This document shows, one piece after another, positions 15,978 through 24,601 of a stretch of 33,135 nt of DNA. Origin of the DNA: CAIVSN01 sp043778375 (GTDB taxonomy: Bacteria > Patescibacteriota > Gracilibacteria > BD1-5 > UBA2023). The stretch covers positions 1 to 33,135 of the forward strand of contig JAYWGH010000016.1 of NCBI GenBank assembly GCA_043778375.1, in the 5' to 3' direction. A model generated the notes under the pieces. The model was not told where the DNA came from. It made no database searches and saw nothing but the letters and a program-made list of their open reading frames with translations. Each line of letters opens with the position of its first letter. The first letter of the stretch is position 1. The position numbers and the translations under genes were made by a program.

Positions 15978-18401
15978 TTAATCCCTCCGTTTTCTCAGTA
16001 TTGGGAAAATGAGTGATATAAGCACATATGCTCCAAGTGCAGTAGCAAGCAATAGTACGAGGCTCCCACTCATCCCAAAGAGCTCATTACTCCAAGTGAG
16101 AAGTCTTGTTTTCGTGAGGACAAATAATAACCCTCCAGCACTGAGAACAAGTGCTACAAATACTGAAAACCCTACCACAAGAGCCAGTGGACTCAAGAGA
16201 CTCGCGCGCATGAGCGAGCGTTCCGCCCCGAGAAGCTCATACAGTCGAGCCTTGAGGCTATATATCGGCCGAAGTCCCTCAAAGAGAGTGAGAACAGTGA
16301 GAACCGCAAACACTGTTACAAACCCGAGAAAGAGTCAGAGAATACCGAGAATACGATCACTGATGGCGCGGACTTGCTCGAGTACTGCGCGCGTATCTAC
16401 ATAGACGACATGAGGACCTGAGAGGCTCGAGATCCGTTGTTTCTCACGATCTACATCGCTCGAGTTTACCCCGAGAAAGTAGGTTTTAGGAGCTGAGTCA
16501 AATGCTCCAGGGAGGACTTGAAAATAGAAAAATGGTTCAATACGCCCCTGAGCTCCCTCTCGCAAGTTTTGTATAACGAGCGGGAACTCTCTCCCCGCGA
16601 TCGAAAATACGATCGTATCTCCGCGCTTTACTTGTAGCCTCTCTGCAAAGTCCGCCATCACCGATACTCCGTCACTTGTGAGAGTGCTCCCTTCGAGTAT
16701 TTTTGCATTTTGTAGAGGGCTTGTGGTGATCGAGAATTCTCGAGTAAACTCTCCACTTGGTTTCCCGGACCCCAGATGCTTCGCGAGAGGAGTACTATTC
16801 ACATTGATGATTCGTCCGCGCAGGATCGAGTAAATATTTTCCTCAGAGTATTTGGTACGAATCTTTATTATATCCGACTCGAGGATATTTGTCGCAAAAA
16901 GGTTTACATCCGGAGAGCTCGAGACCTGGAGTCTCTCCCGAAATATCAAGGTCATCGTCAAAAATATACTCAGGAGTGCGAGCGAACATACGAGCGTGAC
17001 CGTGAGACTTGCGGCCGGCATACGAGGCCGTACAAGTGAGCGCACTCCGTCAAACATACCAAAGCTCTTAGCTCGCAGTGAGGTGCGTCCGAGGAACCAA
17101 AATACCCCACGATAGATGAGTCCAAATATTCACGAGAGGAGGGCGATGATGAGGACTCCCAGTCCGAGCGCCAGAAGAGAGTCAGTGAGATCTCAGAGGG
17201 TGTGCGCGAGAACCCCGAGGATACCAAGTGTATAGACTCCATACTGGATCGCAGGTCGGACATATGCTCCAAATGGAGGACGCAGTCCTCGCCCAAACTC
17301 TGGAGCAAAAACTCCGATGAGCTCTGGGAGAGTGACAGATACGAGGAGTATGATCATCACGATCGCAGTAGAGACTATCGGATCCACGAGGAGAGCGAAC
17401 TCACTCGTCTCAGGTATCTGCCTCAGGATTTCTATAATCCCCCACCCAAGTCATATCGCTCCTGCAAATCCCAGTATCGCGGTCACGAGTATTACGAACA
17501 CAATAGCCCCGAGTTGGCGAGACTTCCGCATACCGAGTATCTCGAGAGTTCGCAGCGTAGGGGTGAGTATGGTGAGATATTTTGACAGTGATGAGTAGAG
17601 GGTGATGGCTCCAAGAAATGCAGACACGAGGAGGATGAGGAGTGTATATTTACCAAGCTCACCGATGATCTCATTCGTACGACTCGCATTGGTGAGATAA
17701 GAGTCTACATCTATAGCTCTCCGCCCAAACTGTGCCTCGAGAGGTGTGAGTGCCTTGTAAAGTCTATCAGTTTGCTCGTCTCCTCCAGTACGGATGAGGA
17801 GCTGTCTCTCGAGCCTTGCCCCTCGAGTAAAAAGGGCTGTTTTATCCAGGAGCTCCCGCGATACTATGAGGAGAAATCCCTCATCTCCGAATCCTATACC
17901 CAGCTCACTCGTCTTATCTATTTGAGACTGCACGCGGATCTCTTGACCATCGATCTTGAGGATACGACCCAGACGAGTGATGAGATTGGGGGTAGCAGCC
18001 ACGATCGTGCCAGTACCAGATCCTCCCTCGAGTCGAGTGGTCTCATAGGTCGAGTACATTGGGTAACTCGCATCAACTGCCACTACCTTGACGAGGACAG
18101 CCTTGCCTGCAGAGTCAAACAGAGTAGTGTTGAGGGTGACCTTGTCCGCAAGTATGAGCTCCGTCTCAGCTCCAAGTCTCGGAGTGACGATCTCGCGCAA
18201 ACTTCCAGTAAATCCTGGTCCCGCCTTGACCGCTAGATCTGCTCCGAGAAACGGTCTTGCCTCTCGCGCAACGAGGACAGTGACGTTGGAGATGATATTT
18301 GAGATCGTGAGTACTCCTGTACTCGCAAAAAGTATGATCCCAAAGAGGATAAAAAGCGCTCGCGGCGAAGTACGCAGAAGTATACGAAAGAGAGAGATCA
18401 T
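15978..18401 (-). CDS. FtsX-like ABC transporter permease resembling YbbP
   Basis: Four TGA codons read as Gly join four fragments into one 807-residue membrane protein, very close to the length of E. coli YbbP. After the first helix (FILFGIILFASTGVLTISNII) comes a large extracytoplasmic domain beginning REARPFLGADLAVKAG, a phrase typical of YbbP-like permeases. The first FtsX core follows (LLILLVSAFLGAITLYSSLS through GAIGLGWGII), then more helices and a second MacB-PCD-like domain. The second FtsX core is FLGFVTVFAVLTVLTLFEGLRP through to the C-terminus. ATG 18401 is preferred to a GTG at 18434. No ATPase adjoins it; the matching LolD/YbbA-type ATPase and SGNH lipoprotein lie at 26098-27414. 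Likely role: moving lipids or lipoproteins. Confidence 0.88.
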
Positions 18402-18461
18402 GAGCGCTCGAGTAAGTGACAACAGAGTGTACACATCTCACCTGAGAAAACAAGGCTCTGA

Positions 18462-18494
18462 CTAGAGTTTTCGTGCCCTCGGAGCCTCGTGTAT
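18462..18494. repeat. 33-bp direct repeat, copy 1
   Basis: It matches 19107-19139 at 31 of 33 positions. Copy 1 lies just beyond the toxin stop. It holds the last ten codons of the small gene at 19107-19268 without the rest of that gene. The two copies bracket the toxin-antitoxin pair. Confidence 0.85.
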
Positions 18495-18496
18495 AG

Positions 18497-18856
18497 CTAA
18501 GCCTCCTTTCTCATGAGGTGCAAACTAACTTCTGCCTCCTCTTCGGTAACACCAATAGTTTTTACGTCATACCATTCCTTTTGATGAATAATCCGAGTCA
18601 CGAGAGTTAGGTCTCGATTTTCATAGTACTTATGGAGGATAAGATACCCACTTGCACCAAAATCCACAACTGATAGCCGAACATTAGGGCGATCTTCTAT
18701 TGGACTTCCATTTTTTGGATGTGTTGTGAGGTAGTCGAGATGCTGTAAAACAGCATCGATACCATCATTCGCTGTGCGTAAATCAAATTGAGCAAGAAAA
18801 TCGTACAGCCGTCAAAGATCACCTCTAGCTGCATCTGAAAGCTTTAGATGTGACAC
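18497..18856 (-). CDS. RelE/ParE-type toxin
   Basis: The 119-residue product starts MSHLKLSDAARGDLGRLYDFLAQF (GTG start overlapping the antitoxin stop by 13 nt). It carries the ParE/RelE pattern: N-terminal helices, then PNVRLSVVDFGASGYLILHKY and a C-terminal LVTRIIHQKEWYD. One TGA is read as Gly in the first helix (DLGRLYDFL). Toxins of this superfamily cut ribosome-bound mRNA or poison gyrase; sequence alone does not decide which. It ends in TAG and follows its putative antitoxin in one transcript. The pair lies between two 33-bp direct repeats. Confidence 0.82.
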
Positions 18857-19047
18857 GCTGGCAGTTGAGCGTTACGATCTGTCCTGAGCTCTTGAGCCCA
18901 AGTCTTCGCCTCATCTAAACTGATGTGTAGTCCTGTCGCCTCGTAGTGTACGATAGCATCGTCAACACTCTTTAGAATAACCTGATGAGCCGTGTCAGAC
19001 TTATTCATCAGAGTTTTCGCGTGGGGTTCTTCTAATGTACTTTGCAT
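18844..19047 (-). CDS. Putative antitoxin of the RelE/ParE-type pair
   Basis: The 67-residue product begins MQSTLEEPHAKTLMNKSDTAHQ. Helical repeats follow, then a C-terminal GLHISLDEAKTWAQELRTDRNAQLP resembling small antitoxins that sit ahead of RelE/ParE toxins. It precedes the toxin and overlaps it by 13 nt, the usual antitoxin-first layout. ATG 19047 is chosen because TATAAT at 19054-19059 would place any longer start before the transcript. With the -10 so close to the ATG, the mRNA is probably leaderless. It has no in-frame TGA. Confidence 0.72.
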   Translation of the reverse strand: MQSTLEEPHAKTLMNKSDTAHQVILKSVDDAIVHYEATGLHISLDEAKTWAQELRTDRNAQLPACHI

Positions 19048-19053
19048 AATGCA

Positions 19054-19083
19054 ATTATAGTATGAAAACTCACTCAGAATCAA
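19054..19083 (-). promoter_or_regulatory. Promoter of the RelE/ParE-type pair
   Basis: Minus strand TTGATT (19078-19083), an 18-bp spacer and perfect TATAAT (19054-19059). Only six bases separate the -10 from the antitoxin ATG, so the transcript should be essentially leaderless. Confidence 0.65.
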
Positions 19084-19106
19084 AATTTTTTACCACATTT
19101 CCGTAC

Positions 19107-19139
19107 CTAGAGTTTTTGTGCCCTCGGAGCCTCGTATAT
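19107..19139. repeat. 33-bp direct repeat, copy 2
   Basis: This is the partner of 18462-18494 (31/33 identical). Here it forms the 3' end of an intact 53-residue gene, including its TAG. Confidence 0.85.
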
Positions 19140-19268
19140 GGGGACAAGTCGCCCTCCGATCTTGTAGTACACATTGTAGAGTCCAAACACGGGGACTCGC
19201 TCTTCGCGACCGTATCCGAGTGACTTAAAGGTCTTTTGCTGCGTGACTTGAGAAGAAGTATTTTGCAT
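19107..19268 (-). CDS. Unrecognised 53-residue protein
   Basis: It reads MQNTSSQVTQQKTFKSLGYG and then VFGLYNVYYKIGGRLVPIYEAPRAQKL, ending in TAG. The strand-rich Tyr-containing C-terminal half looks folded. The final ten codons are repeated at 18462-18494, beyond the toxin-antitoxin pair. This suggests that the pair was inserted at, or duplicated from, the end of this gene. I recognise no family; no in-frame TGA. Confidence 0.55.
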   Translation of the reverse strand: MQNTSSQVTQQKTFKSLGYGREERVPVFGLYNVYYKIGGRLVPIYEAPRAQKL

Positions 19269-19364
19269 AGAGAGGGATTAAGCAATCTCACATTATCCGA
19301 GGGGAAAAAAGAAAAAAAGAAAATGTTACGAAAAATTTTTTGGGTGGGGTAAATCGTATCTATT

Positions 19365-19430
19365 TTACCCGAAGACATCCGCGTGGGAGCCTGTTCGTTC
19401 AAATCTCCGTGATATCAATTTCCTGAGCAT
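19365..19430 (-). pseudogene. Possible toxin remnant after the RelB/DinJ-type antitoxin
   Basis: Two bases after the antitoxin stop an ATG opens a 21-codon frame (MLRKLISRRFERTGSHADVFG) that ends in TAA. A toxin gene would be expected exactly here, but nothing long enough remains. The flanking 19270-19360 is low-complexity A/T with no coding frame. It may be a truncated toxin. Confidence 0.3.
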
Positions 19431-19432
19431 AG

Positions 19433-19703
19433 CTATTTAGTGAGTGAGTCTAAATGCAAAAACATATCTTCCGAGTTAGCAAACTCTCGCACACCTTCTC
19501 CTTTCTCGCTCTCTACCATAGATTTTCGAGTTTCGAGATTAGGAATATTCAGAGAAAATGGGATTTCCCCAGCATTCGCTACTCGCTCAAGATAAATACG
19601 AATACCGTCTGTAAGAGTTAAGCCATACTTTTTAAAAACTTGGAATGATTGATCCTTTAGTTGTTGGGCTCAGTCGAAGTTGGAGGGTGGTGCTCGATGT
19701 CAT
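19433..19703 (-). pseudogene. RelB/DinJ-type antitoxin interrupted by a single-base frameshift
   Basis: The C-terminal two thirds match RelB/DinJ antitoxins: QVFKKYGLTLTDGIRIYLERV, then AGEIPFSLNIPNLETRKSM and a tail NSEDMFLHLDSL before TAG. The proper N-terminal strand (MTSSTTLQLRLSPTTK, the ribbon-helix-helix DNA-binding strand) is encoded from ATG 19703 but in another frame. Removing one G near 19658 (in ACTAAAGGATC) fuses the two parts into a normal-looking antitoxin of about 89 residues. The shift may be a real lesion, programmed slippage or a sequence error. A perfect palindrome 11 bp upstream is a likely self-binding site. Its toxin partner seems reduced to a 21-codon remnant. Confidence 0.7.
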
Positions 19704-19713
19704 GAGTATATTA

Positions 19714-19734
19714 AATGAGAGTTACACTCTCATT
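19714..19734. promoter_or_regulatory. Perfect 9-3-9 palindrome, probable antitoxin operator
   Basis: AATGAGAGT (19714-19722), spacer TAC, ACTCTCATT (19726-19734). It sits between the leftward RelB/DinJ-type gene and the rightward Phd/RelE pair, 11 bp from the former's ATG. RelB-type ribbon-helix-helix antitoxins commonly bind such sites upstream of their own genes. Confidence 0.65.
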
Positions 19735-19842
19735 GTATTACTTTGTCATTACAAATCAATTTTGTACTTCATAATGTGTTCCGATTGCTTATGTAGTTTT
19801 ACACTGCAAAGATATAGCTATACTAGCTACTCACATAAACAT

Positions 19843-20079
19843 ATGTCACTTCTTACTATACCGTCCGTTCAAGCACAAAACAACTTTGGAACTCTCATTG
19901 ATACAGCACAAAGAGAGATAGTATCTATCACTCGTCGTGGTCGCTCTGCAGCACTCATCATGTCACCTCAAGTACTAGAAGACTATATTGAAGGGCGACT
20001 CGCAATGGCCGCAGAGGCTGAGGGGCTCATGAGTGAAGATGAAACAAGTATTCTCCTCTCTCGTATAAGAAATGCTTAA
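19843..20079 (+). CDS. Phd/YefM-type antitoxin
   Basis: The 78-residue product MSLLTIPSVQAQNNFGTLIDTAQ followed by VSITRRGRSAALIMSPQVLEDY is a clear Phd/YefM fold. It has an N-terminal DNA-binding dimer domain with the central RRGRSAALIMS strand. The C-terminal acidic tail (AEAEGLMSEDETSILLSRI) would cover the toxin. ATG 19843 is preferred because upstream in-frame sequence is not protein-like. Its TAA overlaps the toxin ATG by 8 nt (ATGCTTAA). Antitoxins of this family repress their own operon. Confidence 0.88.
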   Translation: MSLLTIPSVQAQNNFGTLIDTAQREIVSITRRGRSAALIMSPQVLEDYIEGRLAMAAEAEGLMSEDETSILLSRIRNA

Positions 20080-20554
20080 AATCATTTTCTCAAAACAAGC
20101 TGCTAAGTTTATTAGCAAGCTGAGTTCAAAACATGCTAAACAAATGGTTGTAAAAATAGATCAATTTGCAGCGAATCAAGCATCAGTATTGAGTGAGCAA
20201 TTGCAAGGATTTTCAGCGCTGTACCGCATAAATTCAGGCGAATATCGTATTATTTATCGCATTGAGGATAATCATTGTATACTAGTCATCCTATGGGTAG
20301 GTAAAAGAAATGATGATGAGGTGTATAAAAAATCTCAACTCAGTCATGTTAGTTCCTGCAAGCAAAAAATAAAAAGCCCCCTTCTCTCATGCCCTACCAC
20401 ATTTACCTCCTCACTCCACCGAGTCAAAGCTCCACCTACCTCCCCCATCTCATTGAACACTGCGTACTTTGAGGAATACGAGATGGGAAAGAGTATTTTG
20501 AGGCACTCCAGTCAAGTGCAGAGAGCTACACATACTACACTTGCTTTACTCTAG
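20072..20554 (+). CDS. RelE-family toxin with an abnormal C-terminal run-on
   Basis: The first ~90 residues are a normal RelE/ParE-superfamily toxin: MLKIIFSKQAAKFISKL, LQGFSALYRINSGEYRIIYRIEDN and ILWVGKRNDDEVYKK. Such toxins usually end here. Instead the frame stays open for another ~65 residues of low-quality sequence (KSPLLSCPTTFTSS...) to TAG 20552-20554 and overlaps the start of the M16-type gene by 166 nt. This suggests a lost stop or an indel near the run of six A after the last genuine codon. The toxin core is convincing; the tail probably is not functional. Confidence 0.78.
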   Translation: MLKIIFSKQAAKFISKLSSKHAKQMVVKIDQFAANQASVLSEQLQGFSALYRINSGEYRIIYRIEDNHCILVILWVGKRNDDEVYKKSQLSHVSSCKQKIKSPLLSCPTTFTSSLHRVKAPPTSPISLNTAYFEEYEMGKSILRHSSQVQRATHTTLALL

Positions 20555-21276
20555 ATTGTGAGACTGCACAGGAGCTCGATAATTTTTGCGATCGCATCTG
20601 TAAAAATATACCCGATAATATCATCCGATACGAGGCAGCAGTACTCAAAAAAGAGATCGCGTATCCTCATTATTTCGGACTCCTCATCTCAAAAATTGGG
20701 AAGCACCTCTACGGACCTCAGTATAAGTATACCGAGACAGGTCGCCTCAGTCGTCAGGTACTGCGAGAGTATCACGCAAAATTCTACCAAAAGCAGAAGT
20801 TTATCGTACTCGAGCGAGACAATATTCTGCATGATATACCACTCGAGTGATACTGCTACCATGAATCATTTGAAGTAGTTATCAGATGAGCTCGAGAGCA
20901 TGTATTTGTCTGAGATTATAATCCTGAAGGGCTCCTCGTAAACGAGTTACTCCAAAATCTCTTTGATCACTACATAGAGTATGCGGCTCGATATACTACT
21001 GGTGAGTACTTCTCAAATGATACTCTCGCAGGAGAGTTTGAGGATCGAATATTTTTATCAGTAGATACAAAAAATAACCCCCTCCTGAGATCTATTCCTA
21101 CAGACTTTATAGCAGCGTTTGTGGCGAGTGAGCTTGCGAGATCCGATAACTCGCGTTATCGCGACATTGACGGACCACTGATGCTCAAGTACGGGTATAC
21201 CCTCTCTGAGAAGACTAAGAAGGAAATTATCGTGGGGATTGGAGGATATTATGAGGGGTGGCTAGATCAGATGTAA
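20389..21276 (+). CDS. Small M16-family (insulinase-like) metallopeptidase
   Basis: Four TGA read as Gly give a 295-residue protein; no standard-code frame exceeds about a third of it. Near the N-terminus is the inverted zinc motif HLIEH (20-24) followed by CVLGG. The third-ligand helix is IIRYEAAVLKKEIAYPH, and further on LYGPQYKYTETGRLSRQVLREYHAKFYQ matches the M16 'yG...G....i..l...y..fy' region. M16 enzymes degrade peptides in a clamshell of two to four domains; this protein has about one and a half. It may act as half of a dimer or be a degenerate peptidase. Its start lies inside the RelE run-on. Confidence 0.72.
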
Positions 21277-21358
21277 TAAATTCGAGTAAAGAAATATACG
21301 CTCATTTCTTGCCCAAAATTGACACATGCATATAATATGATCATCTAATATCTCCTAT

Positions 21359-22036
21359 ATGACCCCTATCATTCTCGACACTATACCCGAAAATACATTT
21401 GTCATTAGTTCACCTGAGCTCGGGTCTCAAAGTATAGGGAATAATCTCGGAGCTACTGAAATAGCTACTGAGAGAACTATTGCAGGACGAATCATCGAGA
21501 AGGCTCGTGGCGGAGTCGCAAGTGTTATTATTGCCAGTGCCTCAATAGTCGGAATATGAACTTCACCCCTAGAAGCTCAAGCTCAAGCCATGTGAGAAAC
21601 CACTGCACAGTGCCAAGCTCGTATCATTGCAACTTATGACACTAAGATAGCAGAACAAGTGAGCAAGTGAGAAGAATGAGAGAAACTCCGCCTCATCTTT
21701 GTAAAAGCAAAAGAGAAATTTATAGATGGATGTCTCGTAAATGATAAGATTGCAGCAGACAAGCAAACTATTGCAGCAGCAGATCAGAAAATTGCAGCAG
21801 ATAAACAAGCAATTGCAGCAGCAGATCAGAAAATTGCAGCAGCAGAAAGGAGTACTGAACTTATCAAAGAAGTAGGACTCATAGGAAATAAGATCGCTCT
21901 AGGAACTCATACGAGTGCAGATATTAAAAGAATGCAGATTATCCAAGCGGAGCTCAGAGCATTACCACAAACTCCAACTAGAATTGAGATAATAACTCGT
22001 ATATCGAGTATTCTCAGTCGACTCGGTATCGCATAA
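21359..22036 (+). CDS. Unrecognised membrane-anchored coiled-coil protein
   Basis: The 225-residue product (four TGA as Gly, stop TAA) has about 50 cytoplasmic residues, a hydrophobic segment VASVIIASASIVGIG (about 54-68), then EAQAQA, which could be a signal-peptidase site. A region with two Cys follows, then a heptad stretch made of IAADKQT / IAAADQK units (131-163), a strongly predicted coiled coil. A basic helical C-terminus closes it. It is the first of three rightward genes (21359-23981) without recognisable relatives. Possible roles are a surface or envelope structure or a membrane tether. Confidence 0.65.
21749..21847 (+). repeat. Imperfect 21-bp (seven-codon) tandem repeat
   Basis: About 4.7 units of 21 bp inside the coiled-coil gene, each encoding IAA(A/D)(D/K)Q(K/T/A). 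Within it a 42-bp block ending in GCAGATCAGAAAATTGCAGC is duplicated, showing recent copying. Confidence 0.75.
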
Positions 22037-22076
22037 ATTTGCTATATGAGGATAAAATATAGTACACTAATAGTGT

Positions 22077-23798
22077 ATGACTTCTGAATCCCCAAAACTC
22101 AGTACTTCTCCAAATAGCTCGTGAAAAATTCATGAGCTACTGTCCGTTGCAAATGGGCAAGAGCTATCCACTTATCTATCAGGTTTAACTCCTATTGAAC
22201 AAGAAACTCAAAAAAGTAAGCTTGTACACGCTCTAAATACTGATAAAGAACTCCAAGATTATAAATTAACTGGGGATCAAAATTTGATCAACGATAAAGT
22301 GAATGAAATATTAAAAAATTTAGTGTCTCTACAAACAGGGCAAGAGAAGGTACAAACGTTGCAAGTAGTAGAACAGAAAGGGCAAGTAGTAGAACAAACA
22401 GGACAAATAAGAGTACAGAAAGGGCAAGTAGGAGAACAAACAGGACAAATAAGAGTACAGAAAGGGCAAGTAGTAGAACAGAAAGGGCAAGTAGATATTA
22501 AAGCTGGTATAGAAACAGCTGACTCCCTCAAATCAGCAGAACGAGCTCTCGATGCTAAGATTCTTGGTCTTACAGGTCGTTCAGGGAAAGATCTTATCCC
22601 AGACTACTCTACCAAAGTAGCTGCCGCAGAGCGAGAGCTCAGGAGCACAGGCAAAGACCCGACTCTCGCTACCGGTATGGTACTCCTCGCGAGCGAGACT
22701 GAGATCATACGCGCGATCCCTCCTGAGAAGCGGGCGGGTATCCCCGATCTCCAAAAGCAGTTTGCAGAGTTCCGCAAAAGCTCGGAGTCTCTCGGTCTTC
22801 CGAGCCGATCACCCGCATCGATAGCACTCGTAGAACCAAAGGTAACCCTCGAAGTTTACCAGAAAGTACGATCTGGTTTTGAGCCTCCCACTACCCCCGT
22901 ATATCTCCGTAATGGGGAGCTCCAGAGTCAATCGAGTCTCGGCCCAAACCGTACATTCATGAATCTTGAGACTGGAAAGCGTGATCGAGAACAGGGAGGA
23001 CTACGAATCCCGAGTAATGTCCCAGATCCAAGCCCTGATAGTCAGCAGACTCAAGCAAAGATAACCGACAAACAGTCCGAAAAAGCTCAACTCCTTTCCA
23101 GGGCCCCATCATACCTCAACGGAGTCGCTACTCTACTTGAGAGGGTTGATCCTACCGTACAGACTCCCCAGTTTTTAGCGCTTCGTCAGAGTCTCACCAC
23201 CCCAAATACTCAGGTCTCGAGTGCCCAGGCAGCTGGTCTCATCGAGCAGTACGCATGTAGTAGAGAATTTAGTACCCTACCAGAGGCAATTCGTAAGCAC
23301 TTTCTGGCAAGTGATGGACCGGTAGCAGGATACATAAAAACTCTCAAAACTGCAGAAGCTCGAGAGCAGGATATCGATAATCTGCGTAAAGAACTCCCAG
23401 ACAGGGAGGTAAAAGATCGTATCTGAGATCAAGACCAAGCAGTAGATGCCAATCTCGGCATGCTCGTGAGACTTGGGTTTAGTAAACTCGGACAAGGCAG
23501 TGATATACAGACAAACTACCAAAATATTCTTACAGAGTTAAACATTACGCGCAGAAATACCAATGCGAGTGGTAACATCATCGATACACAGAGATTTAGT
23601 GAAAATACTGGTACTGTTGAGCAGCTAAAAAGAGTTATTGGTGCCCTTCTCCCCGAGCAGTATCAAGCAGAGTACACTAGCTCAGGCTCACTCAGTCCGT
23701 CAGCTGCAGCATCTCTCCAACTCCGAGGAGTTATCAGCACAGATGAGATCAAAGCAGCGGCTAGCAAGGCGCTTTCGGGAGCTACTGAGACAAAGTAA
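22077..23798 (+). CDS. Unrecognised 573-residue repeat protein
   Basis: Two TGA as Gly join three pieces; stop TAA. There is no signal peptide or membrane segment. An acidic N-terminal part (1-90) is followed by six to seven copies of a seven-residue repeat Q-[VI]-x-[EV]-Q-[KT]-G (about 96-138). Then comes a long soluble region with helical stretches (ETADSLKSAERALDAKILGL; SRAPSYLNGVATLLERV) and Pro/Thr/Ser-rich linkers. The C-terminal helical part ends SPSAAASLQLRGVISTDEIKAAASKAL. The layout resembles a structural or adhesin-like scaffold, but I recognise no family. Start codon ATG 22077 lies 40 nt after the coiled-coil gene, suggesting joint expression. Confidence 0.7.
22362..22487 (+). repeat. 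Six 21-bp tandem repeats in the 573-residue gene
   Basis: Six full units with consensus CAAGTAGTAGAACAGAAAGGG, plus a degenerate unit before (22341-22361) and a partial one after. A 42-bp pair of units is perfectly repeated apart from one base. They encode QVVEQKG, QVVEQTG and QIRVQKG variants in frame. Confidence 0.85.
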
Positions 23799-23807
23799 AA
23801 ACAATGT

Positions 23808-23981
23808 ATGACCGATAGTACTCTCGTTCTCACTTCATCTCAGCAAGATGACGAACCTTTGCAGACTCAGGCAGGGAGTAAACTCGAGCGGTACTTTACT
23901 CAGCGCACCGAGCTTGAATCAAGTCAACCCGTACTCAGTCTCGTAGATATAGACGCTCTCGTACATGAGTATCGCGTGTAA
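23808..23981 (+). CDS. Unrecognised 57-residue acidic protein
   Basis: It reads MTDSTLVLTSSQQDDEPLQ and then KLERYFTQRTELESSQPVLSLVDIDALVHEYRV, ending in TAA. It starts 9 nt after the 573-residue repeat protein and its codon use resembles that gene, so the three genes probably form an operon. No motif is recognised. A consensus promoter for the AbiE genes begins right at its stop. Confidence 0.5.
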   Translation: MTDSTLVLTSSQQDDEPLQTQAGSKLERYFTQRTELESSQPVLSLVDIDALVHEYRV

Positions 23982-23982
23982 T

Positions 23983-24010
23983 TTGACACAAAAAGGTATA
24001 AAAATATACT
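23983..24010 (+). promoter_or_regulatory. Strong promoter of the AbiE locus
   Basis: TTGACA (23983-23988), a 16-bp spacer and TATACT (24005-24010). The AbiEi-type ATG begins only nine bases after the -10, so the transcript should have almost no leader. Confidence 0.75.
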
Positions 24011-24019
24011 CTCTTGTGC

Positions 24020-24601
24020 ATGATATATACTATTTCCGATCTCCAAAGCACCTGGTGAGTCAATGGGAATACCCTTCGTAAGAGGATTATTTACCATATC
24101 CGCACCAAAAAACTCTTTCGACTCCGCAATTGACTCTACCGTACGACTGACTCAGACCCAGTATCCGAGAGAGAGCGACTCATAATAGCCAATAAGTCCC
24201 TCTCCCCATCATACCTGTCTTTTGAGACGGCGCTCATGTATCATGGGATCATATCCCAGCACACGAGCATAGTAACTCTCGCACACCATAGGGCTCGCCA
24301 TATACAGATAGACCTGATAGACCAGTCTCCCATCATCATCGAGTCTCGCCGACTCCCCCAGGAGATGCTCTACAATCCACTCGGTATAGAGTTTACCCCC
24401 GAGTTTACCATCGCAGGCCCTGAGAGAGCGATAGCAGATATGCTCCACCGATCTCCACATACATATTTTGACAATATAGAAGATCTCGACCCTCTCCTCC
24501 TGCAAAGGCTTGCAGACGAGTATCTCACTCGGTCCCCACGAGCTAGGGCAGAAATTCATACACTTCTCAATCATGCAAACGAATATACAAGCCTGGTCTA
24601 G
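24020..24601 (+). CDS. AbiEi-type transcriptional regulator/antitoxin, copy 1
   Basis: The 193-residue product (two TGA as Gly) has an N-terminal winged-helix part (YTISDLQSTWGVNGNTLRKRI, RLRNGLYR). The AbiEi C-terminal domain follows: SPSYLSFETALMYHGI, EMLYNPLGIEF and IAGPERAIADMLHRSP. AbiEi proteins bind their own promoter and counteract the nucleotidyltransferase toxin AbiEii in an abortive-infection system. It overlaps the toxin gene by 29 nt and is paralogous to the gene at 25391. A standard-code reading would begin at 24236 and lose the DNA-binding part. Confidence 0.85.

Noticed and set aside
15978..18401. Degraded permease pseudogene in four pieces
   Set aside because: All pieces share one frame and are separated only by TGA; with UGA as Gly the gene is intact and of normal family length.
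19380..19420. tRNA-like T loop (GTTCAAATC)
   Set aside because: No matching T stem, acceptor or anticodon arm could be folded around it.
22362..22487. CRISPR array
   Set aside because: The 21-bp units are contiguous without spacers and keep a coding frame of seven codons, so they are a protein repeat.
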